A DNA stretch of 64,000 nt, from the NCBI RefSeq assembly GCF_000820305.1, contig NZ_CDBH01000027.1, positions 62,001 to 126,000 of the forward strand, read 5' to 3'. A program made the translations under genes and the position numbers. Under the pieces are notes generated by a model. That model was not told the DNA's origin. It did no database searches and saw only the letters and a list, made by a program, of their open reading frames with translations. Shown piece after piece: positions 10,775 through 20,978 of this stretch (positions are counted from its first letter, which is position 1; each line of letters starts with the position of its first letter). This stretch comes from Aeromonas dhakensis (GTDB lineage: Bacteria > Pseudomonadota > Gammaproteobacteria > Enterobacterales > Aeromonadaceae).

Positions 10775-11503
10775 ATGGCTAAAGTTTCTATGCGCGACAT
10801 GCTGCAAGCCGGCGTTCACTTCGGTCACCAGACTCGTTACTGGAACCCGAAAATGAAATCCTACATCTTCGGTGCCCGCAGCAAGGTTCACATCATCAAC
10901 CTGGAAAAAACCGTTCCGATGTTTGACGATGCCATGAACTTCATCAGCTCCGTAGCTGCCAAGAAGGGCAAGGTACTGTTCGTAGGTACCAAGCGTGCCG
11001 CGTCTGAAGCCGTAAAAGAAGCCGCTGAGCGTTGCGACCAGTTCTATGTTAACCACCGCTGGCTGGGCGGCATGCTGACCAACTGGAAAACCGTTCGTCA
11101 GTCCATCAAGCGCCTGAAAGATCTGGAAACCCAGAGCCAAGACGGTACCTTCGACAAGCTGACCAAGAAAGAGGCGCTGATGCGTACTCGCGAAATGGAA
11201 AAGCTGGAGAAGAGCCTGGGTGGTATCAAGAACATGGGCGGCCTGCCTGACGTTCTGTTCGTTGTCGATGCCGACCACGAGCACATCGCTATCAAAGAAG
11301 CCAACAACCTGGGTATCCCGGTAGTTTCCATCGTTGATACCAACTCCAACCCGGACGGCGTTGACTATGTCATCCCGGGTAACGACGACGCTATCCGTGC
11401 CGTTCAGCTGTACCTGAATGCTGCTGCTGACACCGTACTGGAAGCTCGCGCTCAGGACATCGTTGTTCAAGCCGAACAAGATGGCTTCGTTGAAGCTGAG
11501 TAA
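10775..11503 (+). CDS. rpsB: 30S ribosomal protein S2
   Basis: A 242-residue component of the small subunit, binding late in assembly with the help of S1 docking. It opens [20 protein letters not shown] and contains [16 protein letters not shown] and [20 protein letters not shown] segments (here [17 protein letters not shown]), diagnostic of S2. The ATG at 10775 follows AGAGGT at 10764-10769. Codon choice is strongly biased, as expected of a very highly expressed gene. It heads the rpsB-tsf unit, with an attenuator before tsf. Confidence 0.97.
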   Translation: MAKVSMRDMLQAGVHFGHQTRYWNPKMKSYIFGARSKVHIINLEKTVPMFDDAMNFISSVAAKKGKVLFVGTKRAASEAVKEAAERCDQFYVNHRWLGGMLTNWKTVRQSIKRLKDLETQSQDGTFDKLTKKEALMRTREMEKLEKSLGGIKNMGGLPDVLFVVDADHEHIAIKEANNLGIPVVSIVDTNSNPDGVDYVIPGNDDAIRAVQLYLNAAADTVLEARAQDIVVQAEQDGFVEAE

Positions 11504-11553
11504 TTGATAAGGACTGCAAAGCCCTTATTAACCAAGCTGATGTAATTGGTTAG

Positions 11554-11579
11554 CAGGGGCCCTTGTGGCCCCTGTTTCT
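11554..11579 (+). terminator. rpsB-tsf attenuator hairpin
   Basis: CAGGGGCC (11554-11561), loop CTTGT, GGCCCCTG (11567-11574), then TTTCTT. It probably lets only part of the transcripts continue into tsf. Confidence 0.75.
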
Positions 11580-11607
11580 TGTCAATTCAAGACCGAGGAT
11601 ACTGGAC

Positions 11608-12489
11608 ATGGCAAACATTTCTGCCGCCCTGGTAAAAGAACTGCGCGAGCGCACCGCCGCTGGCATGATGGATTGCAAAAAAGCACTGGAAGAAGCCAAC
11701 GGTGATATCGAACTGGCTATCGAAAACATGCGCAAATCCGGTCAGGCCAAAGCCGCCAAGAAAGCTGGCCGTATCGCCGCTGAAGGTGTGATCTTCGCCC
11801 GTACCGAAGGCAACGTTGCCGTCATGATCGAGCTGAACTGCGAGACTGACTTCGTTTCCAAGGATGCCGGCTTCCTGGCCATGGGTCAGAAAATCGTTGA
11901 GATCGCCGCTACCCAGAAGATTGCTGACGTTGACGCGCTGAAAGCCGCCGACTTCGGCAACGGCGAGTCCGTCGAGCTGACCATCACCAACCTGATCGCC
12001 AAGATCGGTGAGAACATGAACCTGCGTCGCGTGATGCTGGTTGAAGGTGACAACCTGGGCACCTACGTTCACGGTTCCCGCATCGGTGTTATCACCAAGC
12101 TGGTCGGCGGTACCGACGAGCTGGCCAAAGATCTGGCCATGCACGTTGCTGCCAACAGCCCGCAATTCGTCAAGCCGGAAGATGTGTCTGCCGACGTCGT
12201 TGCCAAAGAGCGCGAAATCCAGATCGACATCGCCATCAACTCCGGCAAGCCGAAAGAGATCGCCGAGAAGATGGTTGAAGGCCGCATGAAGAAGTTCACC
12301 GGTGAGGTTTCCCTGACTGGTCAGCCGTTCGTGAAGGATCCTTCCATGACCGTTGCCGAGCTGCTGAAGAAAGAAGGCGCTGACGTTGTTTCCTTCACCC
12401 GTTTCGAAGTGGGCGAAGGCATCGAGAAGCAAGAGACCGATTTCGCTGCAGAAGTAGCAGCTCAAATCGCGGCCGCTCAAAAGGCCTAA
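11608..12489 (+). CDS. tsf: elongation factor Ts
   Basis: The guanine nucleotide exchange factor that recycles EF-Tu-GDP to EF-Tu-GTP. It has 293 residues (E. coli 283). The N-terminal UBA-like domain reads [20 protein letters not shown], and the exchange motif TDFVSKD lies near residue 80. The open frame begins 15 codons earlier, but that stretch is the intergenic attenuator; ATG 11608 begins [10 protein letters not shown] and has GAGGAT upstream. It is cotranscribed with rpsB. Confidence 0.97.
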   Translation: MANISAALVKELRERTAAGMMDCKKALEEANGDIELAIENMRKSGQAKAAKKAGRIAAEGVIFARTEGNVAVMIELNCETDFVSKDAGFLAMGQKIVEIAATQKIADVDALKAADFGNGESVELTITNLIAKIGENMNLRRVMLVEGDNLGTYVHGSRIGVITKLVGGTDELAKDLAMHVAANSPQFVKPEDVSADVVAKEREIQIDIAINSGKPKEIAEKMVEGRMKKFTGEVSLTGQPFVKDPSMTVAELLKKEGADVVSFTRFEVGEGIEKQETDFAAEVAAQIAAAQKA

Positions 12490-12513
12490 TCGAACCGGTT
12501 TTTCCGTTTCCCC

Positions 12514-12540
12514 AGACCGCGACTTATGTCGCGGTCTTTA
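12514..12540 (+). terminator. terminator between tsf and pyrH
   Basis: AGACCGCGAC (12514-12523), loop TTAT, GTCGCGGTCT (12528-12537). The T run after it is short, so readthrough to pyrH is likely. Confidence 0.65.
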
Positions 12541-12560
12541 TATGACCAGGAATCAGTGAC

Positions 12561-13295
12561 ATGAGTACCAATCCCAAGCCTGCATACAGACGTGTTCTTC
12601 TGAAGTTGAGTGGTGAAGCCCTGCAAGGATCCGAGGGTTTTGGCATTGATCCGGCGGTGCTGGATCGGATGGCCCAAGAGATCAAAGAACTGGTTGAGCT
12701 GGGTGTTCAGGTTGGTCTGGTCATCGGTGGCGGCAACCTGTTCCGTGGTGCCGGTCTTGCCAAGGCGGGCATGAACCGCGTGGTGGGCGACCACATGGGT
12801 ATGCTGGCAACCGTGATGAACGGTCTGGCCATGCGTGATGCCCTGCATCGTGCTTATGTGAATGCCCGTCTGATGTCTGCCATCTCCCTGCAAGGCATCT
12901 GTGACTCCTATGTCTGGGCTGAAGCCATCAGCCAGCTGCGCGCCGGCAAGGTGGTGATCTTCTCCGCCGGTACCGGAAACCCCTTCTTTACTACCGATTC
13001 TGCGGCCTGTCTGCGCGGGATCGAGATCGAAGCTGACGTCGTGCTCAAGGCCACCAAGGTGGATGGCGTGTTCACGGATGATCCGGTCAAGAACCCGGAT
13101 GCCGTGCTGTACCATGAACTGAGTTATGATGAAGTTCTTGAAAAAGAACTCAAAGTGATGGATCTTGCTGCTTTTACTCTGGCCCGCGACCACGATCTGC
13201 CGATCCGCGTGTTCAACATGAACAAGCCGGGTGCGCTGCGTCGGGTGATCATGGGTGAGCCGGAAGGTACCCTGATCCACCATGTCAGCAAGTGA
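12561..13295 (+). CDS. pyrH: UMP kinase
   Basis: Phosphorylates UMP to UDP, feeding nucleotides and UDP-sugars for the wall and lipopolysaccharide. It has 244 residues with the amino acid kinase fold. [11 protein letters not shown] at the start and [10 protein letters not shown] near residue 55 form the nucleotide-binding elements; [15 protein letters not shown] is the conserved UMP-site loop. ATG 12561 has AGGAA at 12548-12552. The bacterial enzyme is a hexamer controlled by GTP and UTP; the sequence gives no reason to expect otherwise. The next gene is frr. Confidence 0.96.
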   Translation: MSTNPKPAYRRVLLKLSGEALQGSEGFGIDPAVLDRMAQEIKELVELGVQVGLVIGGGNLFRGAGLAKAGMNRVVGDHMGMLATVMNGLAMRDALHRAYVNARLMSAISLQGICDSYVWAEAISQLRAGKVVIFSAGTGNPFFTTDSAACLRGIEIEADVVLKATKVDGVFTDDPVKNPDAVLYHELSYDEVLEKELKVMDLAAFTLARDHDLPIRVFNMNKPGALRRVIMGEPEGTLIHHVSK

Positions 13296-13389
13296 GACAA
13301 GCGTGAGCTCCGGCTCGTTTGTCCATGACGCCAGCAAATAAGATAGATACGGGCCGGTAGACGGCTCGTTCGCCAAAAGGAAAACCACT

Positions 13390-13947
13390 GTGATCAACGA
13401 GATTAAAAACGACGCCAAGGACCGCATGGGCAAGAGTGTCGAGTCGCTCAAGACCCAGATGTCCAAGATCCGCACCGGCCGTGCTCACCCGAGCCTGCTC
13501 GACGGCATCCAGGTGGAGTATTACGGTGCCGCCACTCCTCTGAAACAGTTGGCCAACGTGGTGGCAGAAGATGCCCGCACCCTCTCCATCTCCATCTTCG
13601 ATCGCTCCATGATCCAGGCGGTGGAAAAGGCCATCCTGACCTCCGATCTGGGCCTGAACCCGTCCAGCAACGGCCAGACCCTGCGCGTGCCGTTGCCGCC
13701 GCTGACCGAAGAGCGCCGTCGTGATCTGACCAAGATCGTGCGTGCCGAAGCGGAAGGTGCCCGGGTTGCCGTTCGCAACATCCGTCGCGATGCCAACGCC
13801 GATCTGAAGGCCCTGCTCAAAGACAAAGAGATCTCCGAAGACGACGACCGTCGTGCCCAGGAAGAGATCCAGAAGTTGACCGATTCCTTCATCAAGCTGG
13901 TAGACGATGCGCTGGCCGTGAAGGAAAAGGAGCTAATGGAAATCTAA
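13390..13947 (+). CDS. frr: ribosome recycling factor
   Basis: With EF-G it splits the post-termination ribosome. It has 185 residues, the E. coli length. The three-helix bundle is visible as [20 protein letters not shown] and the C-terminal [20 protein letters not shown]. The tip region [16 protein letters not shown] is conserved. The start is GTG at 13390 with AAAAGGAAAA at 13376-13385; the frame opens [10 protein letters not shown] as in the family. Confidence 0.96.
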   Translation: MINEIKNDAKDRMGKSVESLKTQMSKIRTGRAHPSLLDGIQVEYYGAATPLKQLANVVAEDARTLSISIFDRSMIQAVEKAILTSDLGLNPSSNGQTLRVPLPPLTEERRRDLTKIVRAEAEGARVAVRNIRRDANADLKALLKDKEISEDDDRRAQEEIQKLTDSFIKLVDDALAVKEKELMEI

Positions 13948-13968
13948 GCCTCTGACAGGTATATTACG

Positions 13969-14000
13969 AGCGCCGTGTAGTGCCCCTGCACGGCGCTTTT
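13969..14000 (+). terminator. hairpin/terminator between frr and uppS
   Basis: AGCGCCGTG (13969-13977) pairs with CACGGCGCT (13989-13997) around an 11-base loop, then TTTTGTCTTTG. Confidence 0.65.
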
Positions 14001-14019
14001 GTCTTTGTGGGAGAAATGA

Positions 14020-14796
14020 ATGTCGCTTTTGGCAGCCGTAGGTGATTGTGCCAATTCGTCCCTGCCTCGTCACGTGGCCATCATCATGGATGGCAACGGA
14101 CGCTGGGCCCAGAACCGTGGCAAGATGCGGGTCTATGGCCACAAGGCCGGCGTGAAGTCCGTTCGCGAGGCGGTGACCTTTGCTGCGCGTGCCAAGCTGG
14201 ATGCGCTCACCCTGTTTGCGTTTTCCAGCGAGAACTGGCGCCGTCCGGAAGGGGAGGTCAGTGCCCTGATGGAGCTGTTCATGACGGTGCTGGGCCGCGA
14301 GGTGCAGAAGCTGCACAGCAACGGTATTCGGCTCAAGGTGATCGGCGATACCGCCCGCTTCAGCGAACGGCTGCAGGCCAAAATCGCCAAGGCGGAGGCG
14401 CTGACTGCCAACAACAGGGGGCTGACCCTCAACATCGCCGCCAATTACGGTGGCCAGTGGGACATCACCCAGGCGGCCCGCAAGCTGGCCACGGCTGTGG
14501 CGGCAGGTGAATTGTCGGCCGACCAGATTGATGAAACCCTGCTTGGTCGCGAGATGTGCATGGCCGACCTGCCGCCGGTGGATCTGCTGATCCGTACCGG
14601 TGGCGATCATCGCATCAGCAACTTCGTGCTGTGGCAGCTCGCCTATGCCGAGCTCTATTTTACCCCGGTGCTGTGGCCCGACTTCGGCGAAGCCGAGTTC
14701 AGCGAGGCCGTGGCCTCCTTCGTCTCCCGTGAGCGCCGTTTTGGCTGCACCGGTGAACAGATCCGGGAATTGATCGCCGAGCAACAGACCGGCTAA
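14020..14796 (+). CDS. uppS: undecaprenyl diphosphate synthase
   Basis: A cis-prenyltransferase that adds eight isopentenyl units to farnesyl diphosphate, making the C55 lipid carrier for peptidoglycan and O-antigen. It has 258 residues. [13 protein letters not shown] holds the catalytic Asp24. FSSENWRRP and the C-terminal [15 protein letters not shown] are the other conserved regions. ATG 14020 follows GGGAGAA at 14009-14015. The order here is frr-uppS-cdsA-dxr-rseP; in E. coli dxr comes before uppS. Confidence 0.95.
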   Translation: MSLLAAVGDCANSSLPRHVAIIMDGNGRWAQNRGKMRVYGHKAGVKSVREAVTFAARAKLDALTLFAFSSENWRRPEGEVSALMELFMTVLGREVQKLHSNGIRLKVIGDTARFSERLQAKIAKAEALTANNRGLTLNIAANYGGQWDITQAARKLATAVAAGELSADQIDETLLGREMCMADLPPVDLLIRTGGDHRISNFVLWQLAYAELYFTPVLWPDFGEAEFSEAVASFVSRERRFGCTGEQIRELIAEQQTG

Positions 14797-14822
14797 CCCC
14801 CCTCCCAAGAGAGAGGCTTCTT

Positions 14823-15680
14823 TTGCTAAAACAACGAATTATTACCGCATTGCTACTGGTTCCCCTGGTGTTGGGAGCCCTCTTTTTTCTGCCGTTGAAA
14901 TTCTTTGCCCTGTTGGCATCCCTGGTATTTCTGTTGGCCAGCCGCGAGTGGAGCGGCTTTGTCTCCGCCAAACCGCAACAGTGGCTGCCGCTGGTCTATT
15001 GCCTGCTGCTCGGTGCCAGCCTGTTCTGGCTGCCGGTGGAGCAGTTGTGGACTCCCCATCTGCATCCGCTGGTGATGGGCGTGCTCTGGACCGCCGTCAG
15101 CTGGTGGCTGCTGGGGCTGCTGCTGGTGCTGCGCTACCCCCAGAGCGCCAAGCTGTGGAAGGAGTCCATCTGGCTCAAATCCCTGTTCGGTCTGGTGACC
15201 CTGGTGCCCTTCTTCTGGTCTCTGGTGGCCATCCGTGGTTACAACTTCTATCACGACCCCATGATGGGAGCCTGGATCCTGCTGTTCGTGATGGGGCTGG
15301 TCTGGGCGGCAGATTCTGGCGCGTATTTTTTCGGCAAGGCGTTCGGCAAGCACAAGCTGGCGCCGGCCGTGAGCCCCGGCAAAACCATCGAAGGCATGTG
15401 TGGCGGCCTGTTTACCGCCAGCCTGCTGGCGGTCGGGGTAACCTGGTTCATGGGCTTCGTGCCCGCCAAGATGGCCATAGTGCTGTTCTGCTCCCTGCTG
15501 GCGGTGCTGGCCTCGGTACTGGGCGATCTCACCGAGAGCATGTTCAAGCGCGAAGCCGGCATCAAGGATTCAGGCACTCTGTTGCCTGGCCACGGTGGCA
15601 TCCTCGATCGGATCGACAGCCTGACCGCCGCGCTGCCGGTGTTCCTGCTCAGCTATCTGCTGCTCAGCCAGGAGTTTTGA
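14823..15680 (+). CDS. cdsA: phosphatidate cytidylyltransferase (CDP-diglyceride synthase)
   Basis: An inner membrane enzyme that makes CDP-diacylglycerol from phosphatidate and CTP, the branch point for all phospholipids. It has 285 residues, the E. coli length, with about eight hydrophobic segments. The C-terminal signature is GDLTESMFKREAGIKDSG followed by LPGHGGILDRIDS. The only start giving the conserved N-terminus MLKQRIITALLLVPLVLGAL is TTG at 14823, with AGAGAGG at 14809-14815. The stop overlaps the start of a tiny ORF as TGATG at 15678-15682. Confidence 0.94.
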   Translation: MLKQRIITALLLVPLVLGALFFLPLKFFALLASLVFLLASREWSGFVSAKPQQWLPLVYCLLLGASLFWLPVEQLWTPHLHPLVMGVLWTAVSWWLLGLLLVLRYPQSAKLWKESIWLKSLFGLVTLVPFFWSLVAIRGYNFYHDPMMGAWILLFVMGLVWAADSGAYFFGKAFGKHKLAPAVSPGKTIEGMCGGLFTASLLAVGVTWFMGFVPAKMAIVLFCSLLAVLASVLGDLTESMFKREAGIKDSGTLLPGHGGILDRIDSLTAALPVFLLSYLLLSQEF

Positions 15681-15751
15681 TGCTCAGCCTGATGCGTCTG
15701 CCTGTAGCGGGCGCCATCCATTCGTCATACAGCGGGAGTTTTGATGCATAA
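15680..15751 (+). CDS. 23-codon ORF bridging cdsA and dxr
   Basis: ATG at 15680 overlaps the cdsA stop (TGATG), with AGGAG at 15670-15674 five bases upstream, a good ribosome binding site. It runs 23 codons to TAA at 15749-15751, so its end overlaps the dxr start codon at 15744 in another frame. The peptide starts [16 protein letters not shown] and matches nothing I know. The likely role is translational coupling from cdsA to dxr; a functional peptide is possible. The bases around its start (15671-15683) are repeated exactly at the dxr start (15735-15747). Confidence 0.45.
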   Translation: MLSLMRLPVAGAIHSSYSGSFDA

Positions 15752-16937
15752 CCTGGTGATTCTGGGAGCCTCCGGCTCCATCGGTCAGAGTACGCTCAAG
15801 GTACTGCGGCACAATCCTGGGCGCTGGCAGGTGTTGGCGCTGACCGCAGCCCGCAGCGTGGATGCCATGCTGCGCGACTGCCTCGAATTCTCTCCCCGCT
15901 TCGCCGTCATGGTGGACGAGGCCGCCGCCAGGGAGCTGGCCGCTCAACTCAAGACCCACGGCAGCGCCACCCGGGTGCTGTCCGGTCCGGCCGCCCTGTG
16001 TGACGTGGCCGCTCACCCCGATGCCCACAGCGTGATGGCGGCTATCGTCGGTGCCGCCGGCCTCGCGCCCACCATGGCCGCCGTGCGGGCCGGCAAGCGC
16101 ATCCTGCTGGCCAACAAGGAGGCGCTGGTGATGTCCGGCGCCTTCTTCATGGAGGCGGTACGCGAGCACGGCGCCGAGCTGCTGCCCATCGACAGCGAAC
16201 ACAACGCCATTTTCCAGTGCCTTCCCGAGGCCATCCAGCGCCAGCCGGGCTTTTGCGACCTGGCGGGGGCGGGGATCAGCAAGATCTTGCTGACCGGCTC
16301 CGGTGGCCCGTTCCGCTACACCGACATCGGCGAGCTGGCTCATGTCACCCCGGCCCAGGCCATCGCCCATCCCAACTGGTCCATGGGGGCCAAGATCTCG
16401 GTCGACTCCGCCACCATGATCAACAAGGGGCTGGAGTATATCGAGGCGCGCTGGCTGTTCAACGCGGCGCCCGAGCAGATCCAGGTGGTGATCCATCCCC
16501 AGTCGGTCATCCACTCCATGGTGCAGTACAAGGACGGCTCCGTGCTGGCTCAGCTCGGCAACCCGGACATGTGCACCCCCATCGCCCACGCCCTGGCCTA
16601 TCCGGCTCGGGTCGAGTCCGGTGTGGAACCTTTGGACTTCTTCAGTGTCGGAGAGTTCAGCTTTATCCGTCCCGACTATGAGCGCTATCCCTGTCTGCAG
16701 CTTGCCATGCATGCCTGTCAGCAGGGTCAGGCCGCGACCACGGCCCTCAATGCCGCCAACGAGGAGGCCGTAGCGGCTTTCCTTGCAGAGCGGATCGGTT
16801 TTATGGATATTGCCAGAGTCAATGAGGCCACCATGCTCGCCCTGGGCGGCACGGATGTCGGCTCGCTGGACGATTTGATTGCGCTGGATGGGGCGGCCCG
16901 TGCCCGTGCTCACAATTTGATTGAGGAGCTTAGCTGA
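15744..16937 (+). CDS. dxr: 1-deoxy-D-xylulose 5-phosphate reductoisomerase
   Basis: The second step of the MEP isoprenoid pathway, converting DXP to MEP with NADPH; this is the fosmidomycin target. It has 397 residues (E. coli 398). [11 protein letters not shown] near residue 7 is the NADPH-binding loop. [15 protein letters not shown] holds metal ligands, and ASGGPFR-type residues appear as [13 protein letters not shown] 15744 is preceded by CGGGAG at 15733-15738. Product feeds uppS two genes upstream. The stop at 16935-16937 overlaps the next tiny ORF as TGATG. Confidence 0.95.
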   Translation: MHNLVILGASGSIGQSTLKVLRHNPGRWQVLALTAARSVDAMLRDCLEFSPRFAVMVDEAAARELAAQLKTHGSATRVLSGPAALCDVAAHPDAHSVMAAIVGAAGLAPTMAAVRAGKRILLANKEALVMSGAFFMEAVREHGAELLPIDSEHNAIFQCLPEAIQRQPGFCDLAGAGISKILLTGSGGPFRYTDIGELAHVTPAQAIAHPNWSMGAKISVDSATMINKGLEYIEARWLFNAAPEQIQVVIHPQSVIHSMVQYKDGSVLAQLGNPDMCTPIAHALAYPARVESGVEPLDFFSVGEFSFIRPDYERYPCLQLAMHACQQGQAATTALNAANEEAVAAFLAERIGFMDIARVNEATMLALGGTDVGSLDDLIALDGAARARAHNLIEELS

Positions 16938-17020
16938 TGAGAAGTATTTCGTGGCATTGTGCTGCCTTCACCCTGATTGTCGGAGACAGGACCATGCATG
17001 AATGCGAGGTGATGGGCTGA
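16937..17020 (+). CDS. 27-codon ORF bridging dxr and rseP
   Basis: ATG at 16937 overlaps the dxr stop, with GAGGAG at 16923-16928 eight bases upstream. It runs 27 codons to a TGA at 17018-17020 that overlaps the rseP ATG at 17020 as TGATG. The peptide starts [16 protein letters not shown] and has no recognised relative. Together with the ORF at 15680 it gives an unbroken chain of coupled stops and starts from cdsA to rseP. Coupling is the likeliest role. Confidence 0.45.
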   Translation: MRSISWHCAAFTLIVGDRTMHECEVMG

Positions 17021-18372
17021 TGGGCGGTGTGTTGTGGAACATTGGTGCCTTTATCGTCGCCCTCGGGCTGCTGGTTGCGGTACATGAATTCGGCCACTTC
17101 TGGGTGGCCCGCCGCTGCGGCGTCAAGGTCGAGCGCTTCTCCATCGGCTTTGGCAAGGCCATCTGGCGCCGGCTTGGCAAGGATGGCACCGAGTACGTGC
17201 TGGCCCTGATCCCCCTTGGCGGTTACGTCAAGATGCTGGATGGCCGGGTCGACGAACTCAAGCCCGGTGACGAGCAGTACGCCTTCAACCACAAGAGCGT
17301 CTGGGCGCGGATGGCCATCGTCGCAGCCGGCCCCATGGCCAACTTCGTGTTTGCCCTGTTCGCCCTCTGGCTGATGTTCATGATCGGCGTGCCCGCCGTC
17401 AAACCCGTGGTGGGCGAGGTGCGTCCCGCCTCTATCGTGGCGGCGGCCGGGGTAGAGCCCGGCATGGAGATCGTCGGCGTCGGCGGCGAGGAGACAGGTG
17501 ACTGGGAGAGCGTGACCTATGCCCTCATCAGCCACCTTGGCGATGACTCGGTCCAGCTCAAGCTCAAGGCGGCCAACACCAGTTATGCGGTGGACAAGAC
17601 TCTGCAACTGGCCGGCTGGAAGTTTGATCCCGACAAGGAGTCTCCCATCGGGAGCCTCGGGATAGTGCCGCTGGGCGGCAAGGTGCTGCCGGTGGTCGAG
17701 GCTGTGGTGGCCGCGAGCGCCAGCGAGAAGGCCGGCCTCCAGGCTGGTGACCGCATCAAGCGGGTAGGGGATGAGGCGATCACCGAGTGGGCCCAGTTTG
17801 TCCACCAGGTGCAGCAGTCGCCCAGGCAGCCGCTTGAGGTGACCGTCGAGCGGGCGGGCAGCGAGCTGACCCTGACCCTTACTCCGGATGCCAAGAAGGT
17901 GCGGGGCCAGCTGGTCGGTTTCGTCGGCCTGTCGCCGCAACTGGTTCCATTACCGGATGAGTATCGGATTCTGTTACAGTATGGGCCTTTGCAAGCCCTG
18001 TGGCAGGGCGCCCAGAAGACCTGGAGCCTGACCACCCTGACCTTCGACATGATCGGCAAGCTGATCGGTGGCATCGTTTCGCTGGACAACCTGAGCGGCC
18101 CCATCTCCATTGCCAAGGGGGCGGGCAGCAGTGCCGACTATGGACTGGTCTATTTCCTCGGCTTCTTGGCGCTGATCAGCGTCAACCTGGGGATCATCAA
18201 CCTGTTCCCCCTGCCGGTGCTGGATGGTGGCCATCTGGTCTACTTCCTCATCGAGGCGGTTACCGGCAAGCCGGTATCGGAAAAAATTCAGGAAGTGGGT
18301 TTCCGGATTGGCGCCGCCATTCTGATGTTACTGATGGGTATTGCGCTGTTTAATGATTTCGCTCGCCTCTGA
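17020..18372 (+). CDS. rseP: site-2 protease RseP
   Basis: An inner membrane zinc metalloprotease that cleaves RseA after DegS, releasing sigma-E, and also clears remnant signal peptides. It has 450 residues, the E. coli length. The zinc motif HEFGH covers residues 22-26, and [12 protein letters not shown] near residue 390 supplies the third ligand. Two PDZ domains lie between the first and later membrane segments (for example [18 protein letters not shown]). ATG 17020 was preferred to ATG 17002 because GAGGTGAT at 17006-17013 is well placed. Its output, sigma-E, controls neighbours such as bamA and skp in E. coli. Confidence 0.95.
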   Translation: MGGVLWNIGAFIVALGLLVAVHEFGHFWVARRCGVKVERFSIGFGKAIWRRLGKDGTEYVLALIPLGGYVKMLDGRVDELKPGDEQYAFNHKSVWARMAIVAAGPMANFVFALFALWLMFMIGVPAVKPVVGEVRPASIVAAAGVEPGMEIVGVGGEETGDWESVTYALISHLGDDSVQLKLKAANTSYAVDKTLQLAGWKFDPDKESPIGSLGIVPLGGKVLPVVEAVVAASASEKAGLQAGDRIKRVGDEAITEWAQFVHQVQQSPRQPLEVTVERAGSELTLTLTPDAKKVRGQLVGFVGLSPQLVPLPDEYRILLQYGPLQALWQGAQKTWSLTTLTFDMIGKLIGGIVSLDNLSGPISIAKGAGSSADYGLVYFLGFLALISVNLGIINLFPLPVLDGGHLVYFLIEAVTGKPVSEKIQEVGFRIGAAILMLLMGIALFNDFARL

Positions 18373-18406
18373 GGCCAGAGCATCAACAAGGACACATAAG
18401 AACAAA

Positions 18407-20830
18407 ATGGCTGTTAAAAAAGCATTGGTGTTGAGTTGCCTGCTGGGTGCCAGTTTCCTGGCCCAGGCGGCCCCTGCCTCTTTTGTGGTGCAAGATATTC
18501 AGGTTGAAGGTTTGCAGCGGGTGACCCTGGGTGCCGCCCTGTTGAACCTGCCGATCCGGGTTGGCGATTCCGTCGACTCAGTCGCGCTGGCCAACGCCAT
18601 CAAGAAGCTCTATGCCTCCGGCAACTTCGAGGACGTCAAGGTCTACCGCGACGGCCAGGTACTGCAGGTGATGGTCAAGGAGCGGCCGACCATCTCCAGC
18701 ATCGAATTCTCCGGCAACAAGGACATCAAGGAGGAGCAACTGACCCAGAGCCTGGAGTCCTCCGGCATCCGGGTGGGTGATCCCCTCGATCGCACCGTGC
18801 TGAGCTCCCTCGAGAAGGGGCTGGAAGATTTCTACTACGGCGTGGGCAAGTACTCCGCCAAGGTCAAGGCCATCGTCACCCCGCTGCCGCGCAACCGGGT
18901 CGACCTCAAGTTCACCTTCGTGGAAGGGGAAGCGGCCAAGATCCAGCAGATCAACATCGTCGGCAACAACGTCTTCCCGGAAGAGAAGCTGCTGGCCCAG
19001 CTCTCCCTCAAGGATGACGTGCCCTGGTGGAACTTCACCGGCGACCAGCGCTACCAGAAACAGAAGCTGGCCGGCGACATCGAAACCCTGCGCTCCTACT
19101 ACATGGACCGCGGCTACATCCGCTTCCAGCAGGAGTCCACCCAGGTCTCCATGACCCCGGACAAGAAGGGGGTCTACGTCACCCTCAACGTCAAGGAAGG
19201 AGATCAGTACAAGGTCTCCGGCATCCAGCTCAAGGGCGATCTGATCGACCGCGGCGGCGAGATGAAGGGGCTCATCCCCATCGAGACCGGCAGCATCTAC
19301 TCCGCCAGCCAGGTGACCCATACCGAAGAGGTGCTCTCCAAGTTCCTCGGTCGCTACGGCTACGCCTACCCGAAAGTGGTCACCTTCCCGCAGGTCAACG
19401 ACCAGACCAAGGAAGTGGAGCTCATCGTCAACATCGAGCCGGGCCCGCGCGTCTACGTGCGCAACATCAACTTCAGCGGCAACGTCACCACCAAGGACGA
19501 AGTGCTGCGCCGCGAGATGCGTCAGATGGAGGGCACCTGGCTCTCTTCCGACAGCGTCGAGCAGTCCAAGACCCGTCTCAACCGCCTCGGCTTCTTCGAG
19601 AGCGCCGAAGTGGACACCAAGCGGGTGCCGGGCAGCGATGACCAGGTCGATCTGGACTTCAAGGTCAAGGAGCAGCCGGCCGGTTCCATCAACGCCGGTG
19701 TCGGCTACGGTACCGAGTCGGGCCTGAGCCTGCAGGCGGGCCTGCAGCAGGACAACTTCATGGGGACCGGCAAGAAGATCGGCATCTCCGCCAGTACCAA
19801 CAAGTACTCCAAGAGCGTCGATCTCAGCTACAACGATCCCTACTTCACCGTGGACGGGGTTAGCCTCGGCGGTCGTCTCTACTACAACCAGTTCAGTGCG
19901 GCCGACGCCAACATCGTGGACTACGAGAACACCACCATCGGCTTCCGCCTCTCCAGTGGTTTCCCGGTCAACGAGAACAACCGTCTCGACTTCAGCCTCG
20001 GGGTCGAAAACAACAAACTGTCCCAGCCCAACCCCTATCTGCAGGTGGATGAGTTCTGGAAGGTGTACAGCAAGAACAAGGATGGCGACAACCGCATGGT
20101 GTTCAACACCGTCGACGTCACCGCCGGCTGGACCCGTTCCACCCTCAACAAGGGCCAGTTCCCGACCGCCGGTGATCGTCAGCGGGTCAACGCCAAGGTC
20201 ACCGTGCCGGGCATGGATCTGCAGTACTTCAAGCTCAATGCGGAAGACGCGCACTACTTCCCGTTCGATGCGGATCACAAGTGGGTGCTGATGGCCAAGG
20301 CGCGAGCCTCCTACGGCAACGGCTACGGCAGCAACGGCAACTATGATCACGTACTGCCGTTCTTCGAGAACTACTTCGCCGGTGGTTTCGACACCCTGCG
20401 CGGCTTCAAGAGCAACACCGTGGGTCCGAAGGCGCTCTACTACTACAACCTGAGCGGCAACGACGTCATCCAGGGCACCGACAGCTCGGTGGGCGGCAAC
20501 GCCCTGGCGGTCGCCTCCCTCGAGATGATAGTGCCGACGCCGTTTGCGTCCGAGACCTATCAGCCGCAGCTGCGGACCAGCTTCTTCATCGATGCCGGCT
20601 CCGTGTGGGATACCACCTTCGACTATGACCAGTACCGCAACCGTTGCTTCAGCGGCTGCAACTATCTGGCCGACTATTCGGATCCGACCAACTACCGCGC
20701 CTCGGCCGGTCTGTCGCTGCAGTGGCTCTCCCCCATGGGCCCGCTGGTGTTCGCGATTGCCCGTCCGCTCAAGCAGTACGAGGGCGACCGGACCGAGTTC
20801 TTCTCATTCAACATCGGCCGTACCTTCTAA
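18407..20830 (+). CDS. bamA: outer membrane protein assembly factor BamA
   Basis: The core of the BAM complex that inserts beta-barrel proteins such as LamB. It has 807 residues (E. coli 810). A signal peptide ends near residue 21 (LAQA). Five POTRA domains follow to about residue 420, each ending in a motif like [10 protein letters not shown]. The C-terminal 16-stranded barrel contains the loop-6 motif VRGF in the form LRGFKS, and ends in Phe (NIGRTF), the outer membrane sorting signal. ATG 18407 lies 34 bases after rseP. The gene shows strong codon bias. Confidence 0.96.
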   Translation: MAVKKALVLSCLLGASFLAQAAPASFVVQDIQVEGLQRVTLGAALLNLPIRVGDSVDSVALANAIKKLYASGNFEDVKVYRDGQVLQVMVKERPTISSIEFSGNKDIKEEQLTQSLESSGIRVGDPLDRTVLSSLEKGLEDFYYGVGKYSAKVKAIVTPLPRNRVDLKFTFVEGEAAKIQQINIVGNNVFPEEKLLAQLSLKDDVPWWNFTGDQRYQKQKLAGDIETLRSYYMDRGYIRFQQESTQVSMTPDKKGVYVTLNVKEGDQYKVSGIQLKGDLIDRGGEMKGLIPIETGSIYSASQVTHTEEVLSKFLGRYGYAYPKVVTFPQVNDQTKEVELIVNIEPGPRVYVRNINFSGNVTTKDEVLRREMRQMEGTWLSSDSVEQSKTRLNRLGFFESAEVDTKRVPGSDDQVDLDFKVKEQPAGSINAGVGYGTESGLSLQAGLQQDNFMGTGKKIGISASTNKYSKSVDLSYNDPYFTVDGVSLGGRLYYNQFSAADANIVDYENTTIGFRLSSGFPVNENNRLDFSLGVENNKLSQPNPYLQVDEFWKVYSKNKDGDNRMVFNTVDVTAGWTRSTLNKGQFPTAGDRQRVNAKVTVPGMDLQYFKLNAEDAHYFPFDADHKWVLMAKARASYGNGYGSNGNYDHVLPFFENYFAGGFDTLRGFKSNTVGPKALYYYNLSGNDVIQGTDSSVGGNALAVASLEMIVPTPFASETYQPQLRTSFFIDAGSVWDTTFDYDQYRNRCFSGCNYLADYSDPTNYRASAGLSLQWLSPMGPLVFAIARPLKQYEGDRTEFFSFNIGRTF

Positions 20831-20842
20831 GGACGGACCTTG

Positions 20843-20866
20843 CCCCCACCCAATGGTGGGGGTATT
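20843..20866 (+). terminator. hairpin between bamA and skp
   Basis: CCCCCACC (20843-20850), loop CAAT, GGTGGGGG (20855-20862), followed only by TATT. It is more likely an mRNA-stabilising stem or weak attenuator than a full terminator. Confidence 0.5.
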
Positions 20867-20931
20867 CAATGATGGGACGCGCAGCCTGCGTGCCTCACCA
20901 GGTAACAAGTCGGTCCGGGTACCACTTGCAT

Positions 20932-20949
20932 AATCAGGTAAATCAGGTA
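20932..20949 (+). repeat. tandem 9-bp repeat upstream of skp
   Basis: AATCAGGTA occurs twice head to tail (20932-20940 and 20941-20949), 30 bases before the skp start. It overlaps a CATAAT (20929-20934) that could be a -10 element. No known binding protein is implied. Confidence 0.6.
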
Positions 20950-20978
20950 GCCCTCACATGAGGGAACAAGGAGTAAGT

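Noticed and set aside
18578..20350. 590-codon minus-strand frame opposite bamA
   Set aside because: Asp/Val/Leu repeats reflecting bamA codon bias, not a protein.
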